In this document: piece by piece, positions 1 to 5,563 of the stretch
Position numbering within the stretch: the first letter of the stretch is position 1
How the letters are laid out: every line of letters begins with the position of its first letter
NCBI GenBank assembly: GCA_030614245.1
Contig: JAUWKK010000163.1
Coordinates: 1 to 6,665, forward strand
Direction: 5' to 3'
DNA length: 6,665 nucleotides
DNA from: Planctomycetota bacterium
GTDB taxonomy: Bacteria; Planctomycetota; PUPC01; JABMSA01; JAUWKK01
Translations under genes and position numbers: made by a program
The notes under the pieces: generated by a model
Told to the model about the DNA's origin: nothing
The model's input: only the letters and a program-made list of their open reading frames with translations
Database searches by the model: none

Positions 1-127
1 ATAAACACAGATAAGATCGTATGGATGCCCAGATGGGGAATATGCATGGCGTGTCTGGAATACCGCCGCCAACTGGCAGCCCCGAAGTGGCGTAAAAGAT
101 CAGCCCACGGCAACGCCGGGGGTAAGG
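1..127. other. Left-edge intergenic stretch, no gene seen
   Basis: I see no convincing coding region, RNA gene or promoter here. The last ~30 bases contain a short GC-rich stretch around CCACGGCAACGCCGG that could be a degenerate half of another dispersed hairpin, but no second arm is present. The dispersed repeat begins immediately to the right. Confidence 0.5.
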
Positions 128-251
128 TTGTTTTCGTGTCATTCTGAGCGAAGCGAAGAATCTTTAGCATGTGGTGCAGACTTTCCAGGCTGCAAATGCA
201 TGAATTGGCAGGCTAAAAGCCTGCCCCACGTTGCGAAAGATGCTTCCCTGC
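128..251 (+). repeat. 124-bp dispersed two-hairpin repeat, copy A
   Basis: This stretch matches the reverse complement of 5333-5456 over 124 positions without a gap; I count 14 mismatches (about 89% identity). It starts with a segment containing CATTCTGAGCGAAGCGAAG, followed by two inverted repeats. The first hairpin is at 176-193 (GCAGAC/GGCTGC, one mispaired base in this copy). The second is at 207-225 (GGCAGGCT, AAA loop, AGCCTGCC). It ends 7 bp before the purQ stop codon, so its hairpins are the first structure a purQ transcript would meet and could end or protect the mRNA. There is no U-tract of an ordinary intrinsic terminator. There is no reading frame worth calling. It resembles REP/MITE-like non-autonomous repeats; assignment to a named family is not possible from one window. 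Confidence 0.9.
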
Positions 252-258
252 GCCCGCT

Positions 259-1041
259 TCACGCCGGTCCGGCGAACTTCACGGCGTTGCGGAAGACACG
301 CAAGCCGTCACCTTCGGGTTTGAGGCCGTCGCGCGTCCAGCGGGGGTGCTGCGTGGGGAGGCAATGGCGTTCGGGATGAGGCATAAGGCCGAATATCCGC
401 CCGGTCCCGTCGCAGATGCCGGCTATGCTGTCCGCTGAACCGTTTGGATTCCACGGATACACGGGCTCGCCGCCGTTGGGATCGACATACCGCACGACCA
501 CCTGCCTGCGGTCGATCAGTTCGCTTATGGCGGCGTCATCGGCTGGGACGAATTTCCCCTCGGCGTGCGCGACGGGCAGATACAGTTCGTCGCCGTCGTC
601 TACGAACACCGAGCAGTTCTCGGGCGCCTCGAGGTGCACCCAGCGGTCTTCGAAGAGGTTGGAGTCATTGAACGTCAGCGTTGTCTTCTGCGTGGAGTTT
701 TCGCAGAAGGGGCCGGGGAGCAGGCCCGTCTTGACGAGGACCTGGAAGCCGTTGCATATGCCGATGATGAGGCCGCCGCGATCGACGAACCTGCGGAGCT
801 CGTCGCCGAGCGAATAGCGCAGTTCGTTTGCGAAGATGCGCCCCGCAGCGATGTCGTCGCCGTATGTGAAGCCGCCGGGGATCGCGATGATCTGGAACTT
901 GTCGAGCAGCTTGCGGTTCTCGAAGATGCGGTTGACGTGCAGGAGCTCGGCATCGGCGCCGGCAAGCTCGAAGGCGAACTTCGTCTCTTCATCGCAATTC
1001 GTGCCGGCGGTTCGAAGGATCAGGACGTTGGGGGTGGTCAT
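259..1041 (-). CDS. purQ: Phosphoribosylformylglycinamidine synthase, glutaminase subunit PurQ
   Basis: PurQ supplies ammonia from glutamine to the FGAM synthase PurL in the fourth step of de novo purine synthesis (FGAR to FGAM, cytosol). The 260-aa product is a complete class I glutamine amidotransferase. It begins TTPNVLILRTAGTNCDEE, the usual PurQ N-terminus. It has the oxyanion region IPGGFTYGDD (54-63), the nucleophile elbow GICNGFQ with Cys96, and the His222/Glu224 pair in MPHPERH. The ATG at 1041 is chosen because homology starts there and AAGGA lies 11 nt upstream; an in-frame ATG at 1110 would add 23 residues unlike the family. It lies 82 nt downstream of the PurL tail fragment, the normal purL-purQ order, but no intact purL precedes it here. 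Expression probably depends on the promoter at 1905-1933, because I see no good promoter in the 82-nt gap. Confidence 0.96.
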   Translation of the reverse strand: MTTPNVLILRTAGTNCDEETKFAFELAGADAELLHVNRIFENRKLLDKFQIIAIPGGFTYGDDIAAGRIFANELRYSLGDELRRFVDRGGLIIGICNGFQVLVKTGLLPGPFCENSTQKTTLTFNDSNLFEDRWVHLEAPENCSVFVDDGDELYLPVAHAEGKFVPADDAAISELIDRRQVVVRYVDPNGGEPVYPWNPNGSADSIAGICDGTGRIFGLMPHPERHCLPTQHPRWTRDGLKPEGDGLRVFRNAVKFAGPA

Positions 1042-1123
1042 GCTTGGCTTATTCCTTCGATTAGTATTGCTCTGATGCGCGGCGGGTATTCCTTGACGAG
1101 GGCCTTTCATGTCTCTGGCCCAC

Positions 1124-1345
1124 CTACCACTTCAGCGGCTTCTGCCAGGATTCCTTCAGATCATCAATCGATTCATGAATCACCGTCTGTCCATCTTTCC
1201 CTTGCACGACGAGGCGCCCCGCATCCGTTACAACTCCGATCTCGGCGTGGGGCACGTCGCGGAGGGCGTCGGTGAAGGCCTTCGCATTCTGCGGCTCGAC
1301 TTCGACGATGAACCGCGAGTTCGATTCGGAGAACAGGATCGTATC
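1124..1345 (-). pseudogene. purL: Remnant of purL (last ~74 codons)
   Basis: This is the 3' remnant of the gene for the FGAM synthase large subunit, a protein of roughly 700-1000 residues depending on lineage. Only the extreme C-terminus survives: DDTILFSESNSRF at the left, an IGVVTDAGRLVV strand, and the closing ESWQKPLKW. It keeps the expected position immediately before purQ and ends with a normal TAG stop, so the breakpoint lies at about 1345-1370. No other part of purL is present in the window. An intact purL may exist elsewhere in the genome, or the cell may have lost this step, or the join may be an assembly error. Confidence 0.85.
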
Positions 1346-1852
1346 GTCGCATTCAAGCGCCTCGTATACGAAAGAGAAGCTGTAGTCCGTGACTACACCG
1401 AGAGCGTCCTCGCCAGGAGTTGTAAGTCGGAACGACTCTAGCCCGCGCAGGTGATCTACCGCTGCAGCATGACTCTTGGCCTCCCACAGAAGCAAGGATC
1501 TGAACCCGATTCGAGTAGGCACCACAGGGCCAAGGTATAGCAGCACGGTATCCGTGAGATCGTTGGCAAGGAGAGCAAAATCCGGAACAGGCATCAGCTT
1601 CACAACTTCGTTGCTCTGTGCCTGTATGAGGTCCAGTTTCGCCACCCCGAAGTTGAAAGTCGCATTGAGTTCTGCATTCGAGAGCCTGGTGAATCCCGGG
1701 TCCGCCTTCCGGAACGCCCAGCCGGGATCACGTCTAAGTAGCTCGACGATGGCTTCCCCTGCCCGATCCAGGTATCCGTGTCCATAGTCGTAGCGCGATT
1801 CAAACACCAACTGAAAGACGATGGGTTTAGCGCTGAAAGGACGCTTACTCAT
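1124..1852 (-). CDS. Chimeric ORF: unknown N-terminal region fused to PurL C-terminus
   Basis: This 242-aa ORF has two unrelated halves. Residues ~1-165 (MSKRPFSAKPIVFQLVFESR onward) do not match any purine enzyme. The pattern PIVFQLVFESR near the start, plus VPTRIGFRSLLLW at 112-124, faintly recalls the sporadically distributed TIGR04255 type of protein, but I hold that loosely. From about residue 168 to the stop the sequence is unmistakably the end of PurL: DDTILFSESNSRF, VPHAEIGVVTDAGRL, and the terminal DLKESWQKPLKW. The catalytic and ATP-binding domains of PurL are missing, so this cannot be an FGAM synthase. Translation likely begins at the ATG at 1852, with a GAAGGG about 10 nt upstream and an excellent promoter further up. 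The fusion is in frame, so a stable hybrid protein could be made, but the simplest reading is a rearrangement that destroyed two genes. Confidence 0.8.
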   Translation of the reverse strand: MSKRPFSAKPIVFQLVFESRYDYGHGYLDRAGEAIVELLRRDPGWAFRKADPGFTRLSNAELNATFNFGVAKLDLIQAQSNEVVKLMPVPDFALLANDLTDTVLLYLGPVVPTRIGFRSLLLWEAKSHAAAVDHLRGLESFRLTTPGEDALGVVTDYSFSFVYEALECDDTILFSESNSRFIVEVEPQNAKAFTDALRDVPHAEIGVVTDAGRLVVQGKDGQTVIHESIDDLKESWQKPLKW

Positions 1853-1904
1853 TGGCTGGCCACCCTTCTCCAGACTATCCGATGGGCATTGACCTCACTC
1901 CTTC

Positions 1905-1933
1905 ATTATAGGACGTCTACTCATCCAGTGCAA
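1905..1933 (-). promoter_or_regulatory. Strong sigma70-type promoter for the chimeric ORF (and probably purQ)
   Basis: Read on the minus strand there is a -35 box TTGCAC at 1933-1928, a spacer of exactly 17 bp, and a perfect -10 box TATAAT at 1910-1905. Predicted transcription starts near 1898, giving a leader of about 46 nt before the ATG at 1852. It lies between the R-M module and the chimeric gene, so it is well placed to drive both the hybrid ORF and purQ behind it. Confidence 0.8.
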
Positions 1934-1942
1934 ACGTCCTAT
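1908..1942 (-). promoter_or_regulatory. Operator-like inverted repeat spanning the promoter
   Basis: ATAGGACGT (1908-1916) and ACGTCCTAT (1934-1942) are perfect 9-bp inverted arms separated by 17 bp. On the minus strand one arm abuts the upstream edge of the -35 box and the other overlaps half of the -10 box and the adjacent spacer. A dimeric repressor bound here would block RNA polymerase. No regulator gene is visible in the window, and the arms do not look like the usual controller-protein C-box. A cruciform role is also possible. Confidence 0.6.
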
Positions 1943-1970
1943 CTGCCTAGATTCACCCCACATCCCCCGC
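1942..1970. repeat. 29-bp direct repeat, displaced copy
   Basis: These 29 bases match 3831-3859 with a single mismatch (A1962 versus T3851). The core is TCTGCCTAGATTCACCCCAC followed by TCCCCCGC. Read on the minus strand it encodes the same final residues and stop as the enolase-superfamily gene (GxVG then TGA), but no gene reads into it here, so it is a displaced copy of that gene's 3' end. It bounds the R-M gene pair on the side of the endonuclease. Confidence 0.88.
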
Positions 1971-1995
1971 GTTTGGCTTGGGCTTGACGGGTGCG

Positions 1996-2733
1996 TTACT
2001 TCTGCGTTTCTCGGAATCGAGCGTGGGCAATCGCCTGAGCCGTCAGTGACGCGACGAAACTTCTGAAGCTCAACTCAGGCAAAGGTTCGCGATATCCGCC
2101 CTTAAGTCCTTCCTCCCGATCCGAGAGAATAAGACACGCGGAATCATACAGGCGCTCGCGCACCAGTTTCAGACACAGCAACTGGTAGCGCTTCTCATAC
2201 GACGCCCCACGGAATTCCTCGAAAACACTGAAATGCGGCTCTGTAACCTTGATGGGCCTTGTCGATCCAGGTGCGTCCTCGAGTAGCAGAAAGTAGCCCA
2301 GCCACGGGCGGGACGAGTGCGCAAAAGCACCTTCCCTGTACGCGGTGAGTATGTCGGTTGCACTTCCGAGGGCTTCCTCGGCGCGATTGTTGTAGTTGTT
2401 TCCGAAGGAAGGCCCGACGTGAGACTTGAACTCGATCGTTGCCAGCAGGCGGTCGTCCACAACAGCCAATAAGTCCCACTCTTTCGTCGGCCTGAAGAAC
2501 CCCGGCAGAACCACCCGCTTCTTCACGAACACCGACGCCCGAGGCAGGCCGCTCTCGACAAGCAGTCGTCTGACAAGATCAACAAACCCGTCCATCTGAG
2601 CTCCACCGGTGACGGCTCTTCTGCTGCCTTGGTCGGACTTGCCACTGACAGAGCCCTGTCGCCGGCGTTGCCGCCTCCGAGTCTGCCAGAACTTCCGGAC
2701 GGCCGAGGCCAGTTGCCTGTCCAGGTCGATCAT
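1996..2733 (-). CDS. Type II restriction endonuclease, XhoI/PaeR7I family
   Basis: The predicted product is a homodimeric type II endonuclease that by family would cut C^TCGAG in unmethylated DNA. With the ATG at 2733 it is 245 aa, the usual length of the family. Diagnostic blocks are DQGSRRAVTGGAQMDGF (34-50), the PD-(D/E)xK core with Asp87 in KEWDLL and Glu101/Lys103 in IEFK, then SHVGPSFGNNYNNRAEEALG (104-123), TAYREGAF, PWLGYFLLLED and LVRERLYD. The start is set by homology and by an ATGA overlap with the methyltransferase stop; an in-frame upstream start at 2814 would add 27 residues inside the methyltransferase gene. Translation is therefore likely coupled to that of the methyltransferase, which makes protection before cutting more likely. 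All catalytic residues are present and it appears intact. Target specificity is inferred from the family only. Confidence 0.93.
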   Translation of the reverse strand: MIDLDRQLASAVRKFWQTRRRQRRRQGSVSGKSDQGSRRAVTGGAQMDGFVDLVRRLLVESGLPRASVFVKKRVVLPGFFRPTKEWDLLAVVDDRLLATIEFKSHVGPSFGNNYNNRAEEALGSATDILTAYREGAFAHSSRPWLGYFLLLEDAPGSTRPIKVTEPHFSVFEEFRGASYEKRYQLLCLKLVRERLYDSACLILSDREEGLKGGYREPLPELSFRSFVASLTAQAIAHARFRETQK

Positions 2734-3758
2734 GCAGTATCGCTCCTCGTTCGCACGACATCGATCTTTGTCTTGCTGAAAAGCCCTGCCGTCTCTTTGC
2801 GGAGACGACCACACGCCATCTCGAAGTACTTCGGATCCAGCTCGACAGCGATACTGTTCCTGCCGGTCCTGGCGGCAGCCAGGCTGCTCGTACCCGTGCC
2901 AGCGAACGGGTCCAGCACAGTGTCGCCTGCGAAGCTGAACATCCGTATGAGCCGTTCCGCGAGTTCAAGCGGGTATGGCGCCGGATGATCCTTTGTGGAT
3001 GCTCCAGGCAGGTTCGTCCACACCTGCTGAAACCATTTCCTGTGATTCTCTTCAGAGATGACGCTCAATATGCGGGCCGCGAGTGACGGCTTTCGGTAGC
3101 CGCCGGGTTTGCGCTGCATCAGGATGAACTCGATGTCATTCTTGATCACGGCGTTCGGCTCGTAAGGTTTGCCCAGAAAGCCCGAGCCGCCGTCCACCTC
3201 ATACGTTGCGTTGGCTATCTTGTGCCATATGATCGGGGCAAGATTGTCGTACCCTATCTCACGGCAATGCTCTTGAATCGATGCATGCAGAGGAACAACC
3301 GTGTGGCGACCGTTATTCCTCCGCCTGGACAGGCATACATCCCCAACCACACAAATCAGACGCCCTCCCGGAACAAGAGCCCTGTAACAATGCCGCCACA
3401 CTTTGTCCAGTTGAGCCAGAAACCGGTTATAGTCGGCGATATCCCCCAGTTGTCCTTCTGAGTGCCGGTATTCTTTCAAAGTCCAGTACGGGGGGGATGT
3501 CACAACGAGATGGACGCTTTTCTCGTCCAGGAAGTCCAAGTTGCAGGCATCGTGGAGATGAAGGCGATGATTGGTGGGCAGCGATTGAACCGCGGCTCCA
3601 ATCAGCGCGAGGCGCCGTTTGTCCTTCGCAATGCTGGGCAGGGCCGGCTGAGGATTGTCCAGTTCCCGCAGCTCCTCGGGGACAGCATCAATAAGATCAG
3701 GCATCGTCGCGTCGCTCACAGATTGGCCTTCAAGCTCATAAAGACCTCGCACACGCAC
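2730..3758 (-). CDS. DNA methyltransferase of the R-M system, beta class (SPPY type)
   Basis: This amino-methyltransferase presumably protects the host's CTCGAG sites from the adjacent nuclease, using S-adenosylmethionine. The catalytic motif IV TSPPYW is at residues 87-92. The SAM-binding motif I DPFAGTGTSSLAA is near the C-terminus (283-295), followed by SIAVELDPKYFEMA. The order IV, target-recognition region, I defines the beta class, and SPPY rather than DPPY leans toward N4-cytosine but does not exclude N6-adenine. Start choice is uncertain. The longest frame uses GTG at 3758 with AGGG 9 nt upstream (342 aa). GTG at 3719 with GAAGG upstream (329 aa) is equally good, and ATG at 3704 is possible. 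It precedes the nuclease gene and overlaps its start by 4 nt. No internal stop or missing motif is seen. Confidence 0.92.
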   Translation of the reverse strand: MRVRGLYELEGQSVSDATMPDLIDAVPEELRELDNPQPALPSIAKDKRRLALIGAAVQSLPTNHRLHLHDACNLDFLDEKSVHLVVTSPPYWTLKEYRHSEGQLGDIADYNRFLAQLDKVWRHCYRALVPGGRLICVVGDVCLSRRRNNGRHTVVPLHASIQEHCREIGYDNLAPIIWHKIANATYEVDGGSGFLGKPYEPNAVIKNDIEFILMQRKPGGYRKPSLAARILSVISEENHRKWFQQVWTNLPGASTKDHPAPYPLELAERLIRMFSFAGDTVLDPFAGTGTSSLAAARTGRNSIAVELDPKYFEMACGRLRKETAGLFSKTKIDVVRTRSDTA

Positions 3759-3792
3759 ACACTTGCACCCTCGTGCAGATCCAGATGCGGCT

Positions 3793-3821
3793 ATTCTGTC
3801 CTATGTGCCGGCTCGTGTCAA
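3793..3821 (-). promoter_or_regulatory. Promoter of the R-M operon
   Basis: On the minus strand a perfect -35 box TTGACA (3821-3816) is followed after 17 bp by CAGAAT (3798-3793), a 4/6 match to the -10 consensus. Predicted start is near 3786. It lies about 10 bp inside the direct repeat, so the module carries its own promoter and does not depend on the host gene. The spacer contains ATAGGAC, the same 7-mer as in the arms of the inverted repeat at 1908-1942. Confidence 0.6.
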
Positions 3822-3830
3822 CAGTCCACT

Positions 3831-3859
3831 TCTGCCTAGATTCACCCCACTTCCCCCGC
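3831..3859. repeat. 29-bp direct repeat at the 3' end of the enolase-family gene
   Basis: This is the partner of 1942-1970 (28 of 29 identical, same orientation, 1889 bp apart). It covers the last five codons plus stop of the enolase-superfamily gene and the 11 bases beyond. Because the host gene keeps a complete ending, this copy is either the original target or the copy brought in by the module. The R-M genes lie wholly between the two copies. Confidence 0.88.
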
Positions 3860-5254
3860 CGCCGCGGCCGCCTCGGGCAATTCCCGGCTGATCTCATCCA
3901 GCCGATACCCGAAACCCGGGCCCCGGCTGGTGCTCAAGTCGACCGCTCCGTCGCGGCGCTCGTACAGACCGGGGTGGACGGCCGCCTCGGGGTTCGACGC
4001 CTCGGGATAGAACTGCATCGCGTTCGTCTCGACACCCATTATCGTGCCGGCATGCGCGGCGAGCAGGCAATGCGGTATCTGCGCGAGCATCGGGTTCGTC
4101 AGGTCCTGGACCATGAGCGTCATGCCGTGCGCCTTCGCCCAGCATAGCGTGCGCAGCGCCCCCGTCTGCGTCTTGCAGGTCTTGAGTGCGACGCCCGTCC
4201 AGCCGAGCTGCCGGCCGAGGCGGACGAGCCGCCAGTCGTGAGCGCTTTCGTCCATGAAAAGCGGCTTGCGCGCCGATACGCCGTGAACGTCTATCCGATG
4301 CTCCTCGAGATCATACGGGAACGGCTGCTCGACGTAGAGGATCCTCCCGTAGATTGCGGGATGCTCGAGCATCAGCCGGTCGAGGATGTCGCACACGTAG
4401 GCCGGATCGGTCACGGTGCAGTTGAAGTCGGACGTCAGCCACCGAGCTCCGCCGTCGATGGCCAGCCGCCCGACCCGGACGAGGCGGTCATAATCCCACT
4501 CGGAATCGTTGCCGCGCAGCTTCACTTTCAGGCACTTCAGCCTGTCCCGCTCGATCCAGTCGCCCAGCAGGACGGGATAGCCGTCGTCGGGCTCGGAACC
4601 GGTCAGTTCCGAAGCATCGAGCAGGTCCTTTCCCCCCACCAGGTGCCATGCTGGCAGTTTCGTGGGGACGTCGCCGGCCAGGTAGTCCACGGGATACTTA
4701 TCCATGAAGACGACGCTCGACCCTTCGGCGGGCTCGATGAACTCCCACAGGTCGCGGTTCATGAACTCGCCGTTGTAGGTCTCGTATACCGGCACCCCGT
4801 GTAGCTTGCCGTATGCATCGTGCAGGGCGATATCGAACGCCGAGCAGCAGACGAGCGCGCACAGCCACGGCATCGGCTCGGCGTCGCCGCGTTCGGTGTT
4901 CGTATCATCGAGAATCACGCCGAGCTGCGCATCGATGAAAGCACTGCCGACGCCGATGGGATGGCCGGCGGCATCGAACGACGTCCACGCGCGGGCCAGC
5001 TTCGCGCAGAATGCCTTCATCGCCTCGTGGCGCGCTTCGTAAGAAAGCGAGCTCGGCCACACCCACTGCACGCTCAATGGCGTCTCGCCCCAGCCGTCGG
5101 CGATCTTGCCGGCGGCATCGGAGACCCGCATCCGCACGCGCGCGCAGGTCACGGACGTCAGTGTCTCCAGTCCGAACTTCAGCGGCACGCGCGTCTGGAC
5201 CGGCAGAAAGAACAGTTCAACGCCCACCGGGCGGGCATCGGTAGCCTTCGGCAT
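3842..5254 (-). CDS. Enolase-superfamily protein (mandelate racemase/muconate lactonizing type)
   Basis: The 470-aa cytosolic product has the N-terminal capping domain and the (beta/alpha)7-beta barrel of the mandelate racemase/muconate lactonizing subgroup. These enzymes remove a proton next to a carboxylate with Mg2+ help. Likely catalytic residues are the KVK pair (Lys243/Lys245), metal ligands Asp276 (TSDFN), Glu309 (YVEQPFP) and Asp335 or Glu336 (MDES), and a second-face lysine in ALKTCKTQTG (Lys358). The family's ~370 residues are exceeded by about 100; extra segments seem to lie around 100-128 and 155-240. The ATG at 5254 has a strong AGGAG six bases upstream. The substrate cannot be told: acid-sugar dehydratase, epimerase or cycloisomerase are all possible. 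The gene stands alone, divergent from rnpA, and its last codons form one copy of the 29-bp repeat. Confidence 0.88.
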   Translation of the reverse strand: MPKATDARPVGVELFFLPVQTRVPLKFGLETLTSVTCARVRMRVSDAAGKIADGWGETPLSVQWVWPSSLSYEARHEAMKAFCAKLARAWTSFDAAGHPIGVGSAFIDAQLGVILDDTNTERGDAEPMPWLCALVCCSAFDIALHDAYGKLHGVPVYETYNGEFMNRDLWEFIEPAEGSSVVFMDKYPVDYLAGDVPTKLPAWHLVGGKDLLDASELTGSEPDDGYPVLLGDWIERDRLKCLKVKLRGNDSEWDYDRLVRVGRLAIDGGARWLTSDFNCTVTDPAYVCDILDRLMLEHPAIYGRILYVEQPFPYDLEEHRIDVHGVSARKPLFMDESAHDWRLVRLGRQLGWTGVALKTCKTQTGALRTLCWAKAHGMTLMVQDLTNPMLAQIPHCLLAAHAGTIMGVETNAMQFYPEASNPEAAVHPGLYERRDGAVDLSTSRGPGFGYRLDEISRELPEAAAAAGEVG

Positions 5255-5260
5255 AATTTA

Positions 5261-5267
5261 CTCCTTG
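5261..5267 (-). promoter_or_regulatory. Strong ribosome binding site of the enolase-family gene
   Basis: On the minus strand CAAGGAG is followed by six bases (TAAATT) and ATG at 5254. This is the best Shine-Dalgarno match in the window and fixes the start. No clear -35/-10 pair was found between it and the dispersed repeat at 5333. Confidence 0.8.
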
Positions 5268-5332
5268 AACGTTCCTGACCGACCGCGTCCTCTATGCCGC
5301 GTCACGGCAACGGGCGTCGCTGCCTGATGCGG

Positions 5333-5456
5333 GCAGGGAAGCATCTTTCATAACGTGGGGCAGGCGTTCAGCCTGCCGTTTGATGTATTAGCAGCCTGGA
5401 AAGGCTGCACCACATGCCAAAGATTCTTCGCTTTGCTCAGAATGACATGAGAACAA
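5333..5456 (-). repeat. 124-bp dispersed two-hairpin repeat, copy B (inverted)
   Basis: This is the inverted partner of 128-251, same length with no gaps and 14 mismatches by my count. In this copy the first hairpin is perfect (5391-5408, GCAGCC/GGCTGC). The second (5359-5377) pairs GGCAGGC with GCCTGCC around a five-base loop. Most of the differences between the copies fall in loops and the linker between hairpins, while most stem bases are kept. It fills much of the space between the divergent enolase-family gene and rnpA, about 78 bp upstream of the former. Confidence 0.9.
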
Positions 5457-5484
5457 TACTCCGCTCGCATCGCCCTTAGCGTCA

Positions 5485-5500
5485 GCGAAAGAACTTTCGC
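5485..5500. promoter_or_regulatory. Short inverted repeat upstream of the rnpA promoter
   Basis: GCGAAAG and CTTTCGC are perfect 7-bp arms around AA, ending about 28 bp before the -35 box of the rnpA promoter. The two-base centre makes it a better candidate for a dimeric protein-binding site than for an RNA hairpin. No regulator is suggested by the context, and it could be chance. Confidence 0.35.
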
Positions 5501-5528
5501 CGCCTCCGGCTCCATCCTCGATTGTAGA

Positions 5529-5556
5529 TTGCACATGGCCGGATTCAAGCTATAAT
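5529..5556 (+). promoter_or_regulatory. Promoter of the rnpA-yidD operon
   Basis: A -35 box TTGCAC (5529-5534) is followed after 16 bp by a perfect -10 box TATAAT (5551-5556). The expected start of transcription, 6-8 bases on, is at about 5563-5564, which is the A of the ATG used for rnpA here. The boxes are the same hexamers as in the promoter at 1905-1933. Confidence 0.75.
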
Positions 5557-5563
5557 GATACCA

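Noticed and set aside
207..225. Intrinsic terminator for purQ
   Set aside because: The hairpin is strong, but no run of T follows it in the direction of purQ transcription and the same hairpin occurs in the other repeat copy away from a gene end. I list it only as part of the repeat.
565..1275. Plus-strand open frame of 236 codons opposite purQ
   Set aside because: It is antisense to purQ and the PurL tail, both certain by homology. The Glu/Ala/Val-rich translation is the usual mirror of a GC-rich gene.
1853..1995. A controller (C) protein gene for the R-M system
   Set aside because: No small helix-turn-helix frame exists on either strand here or upstream of the methyltransferase.
2734..2814. 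N-terminal extension of the nuclease from an upstream in-frame start
   Set aside because: The family starts near the ATG at 2733, and the extension would lie inside the methyltransferase coding sequence.
4238..5278. Plus-strand open frames opposite the enolase-superfamily gene
   Set aside because: They overlap each other and lie fully antisense to a gene with conserved catalytic motifs; none has a good ribosome site or recognisable domain.
5457..5528. A remnant of rpmH upstream of rnpA
   Set aside because: Neither strand encodes the basic, Lys/Arg-rich L34 sequence, and the space is too short once the dispersed repeat is removed.
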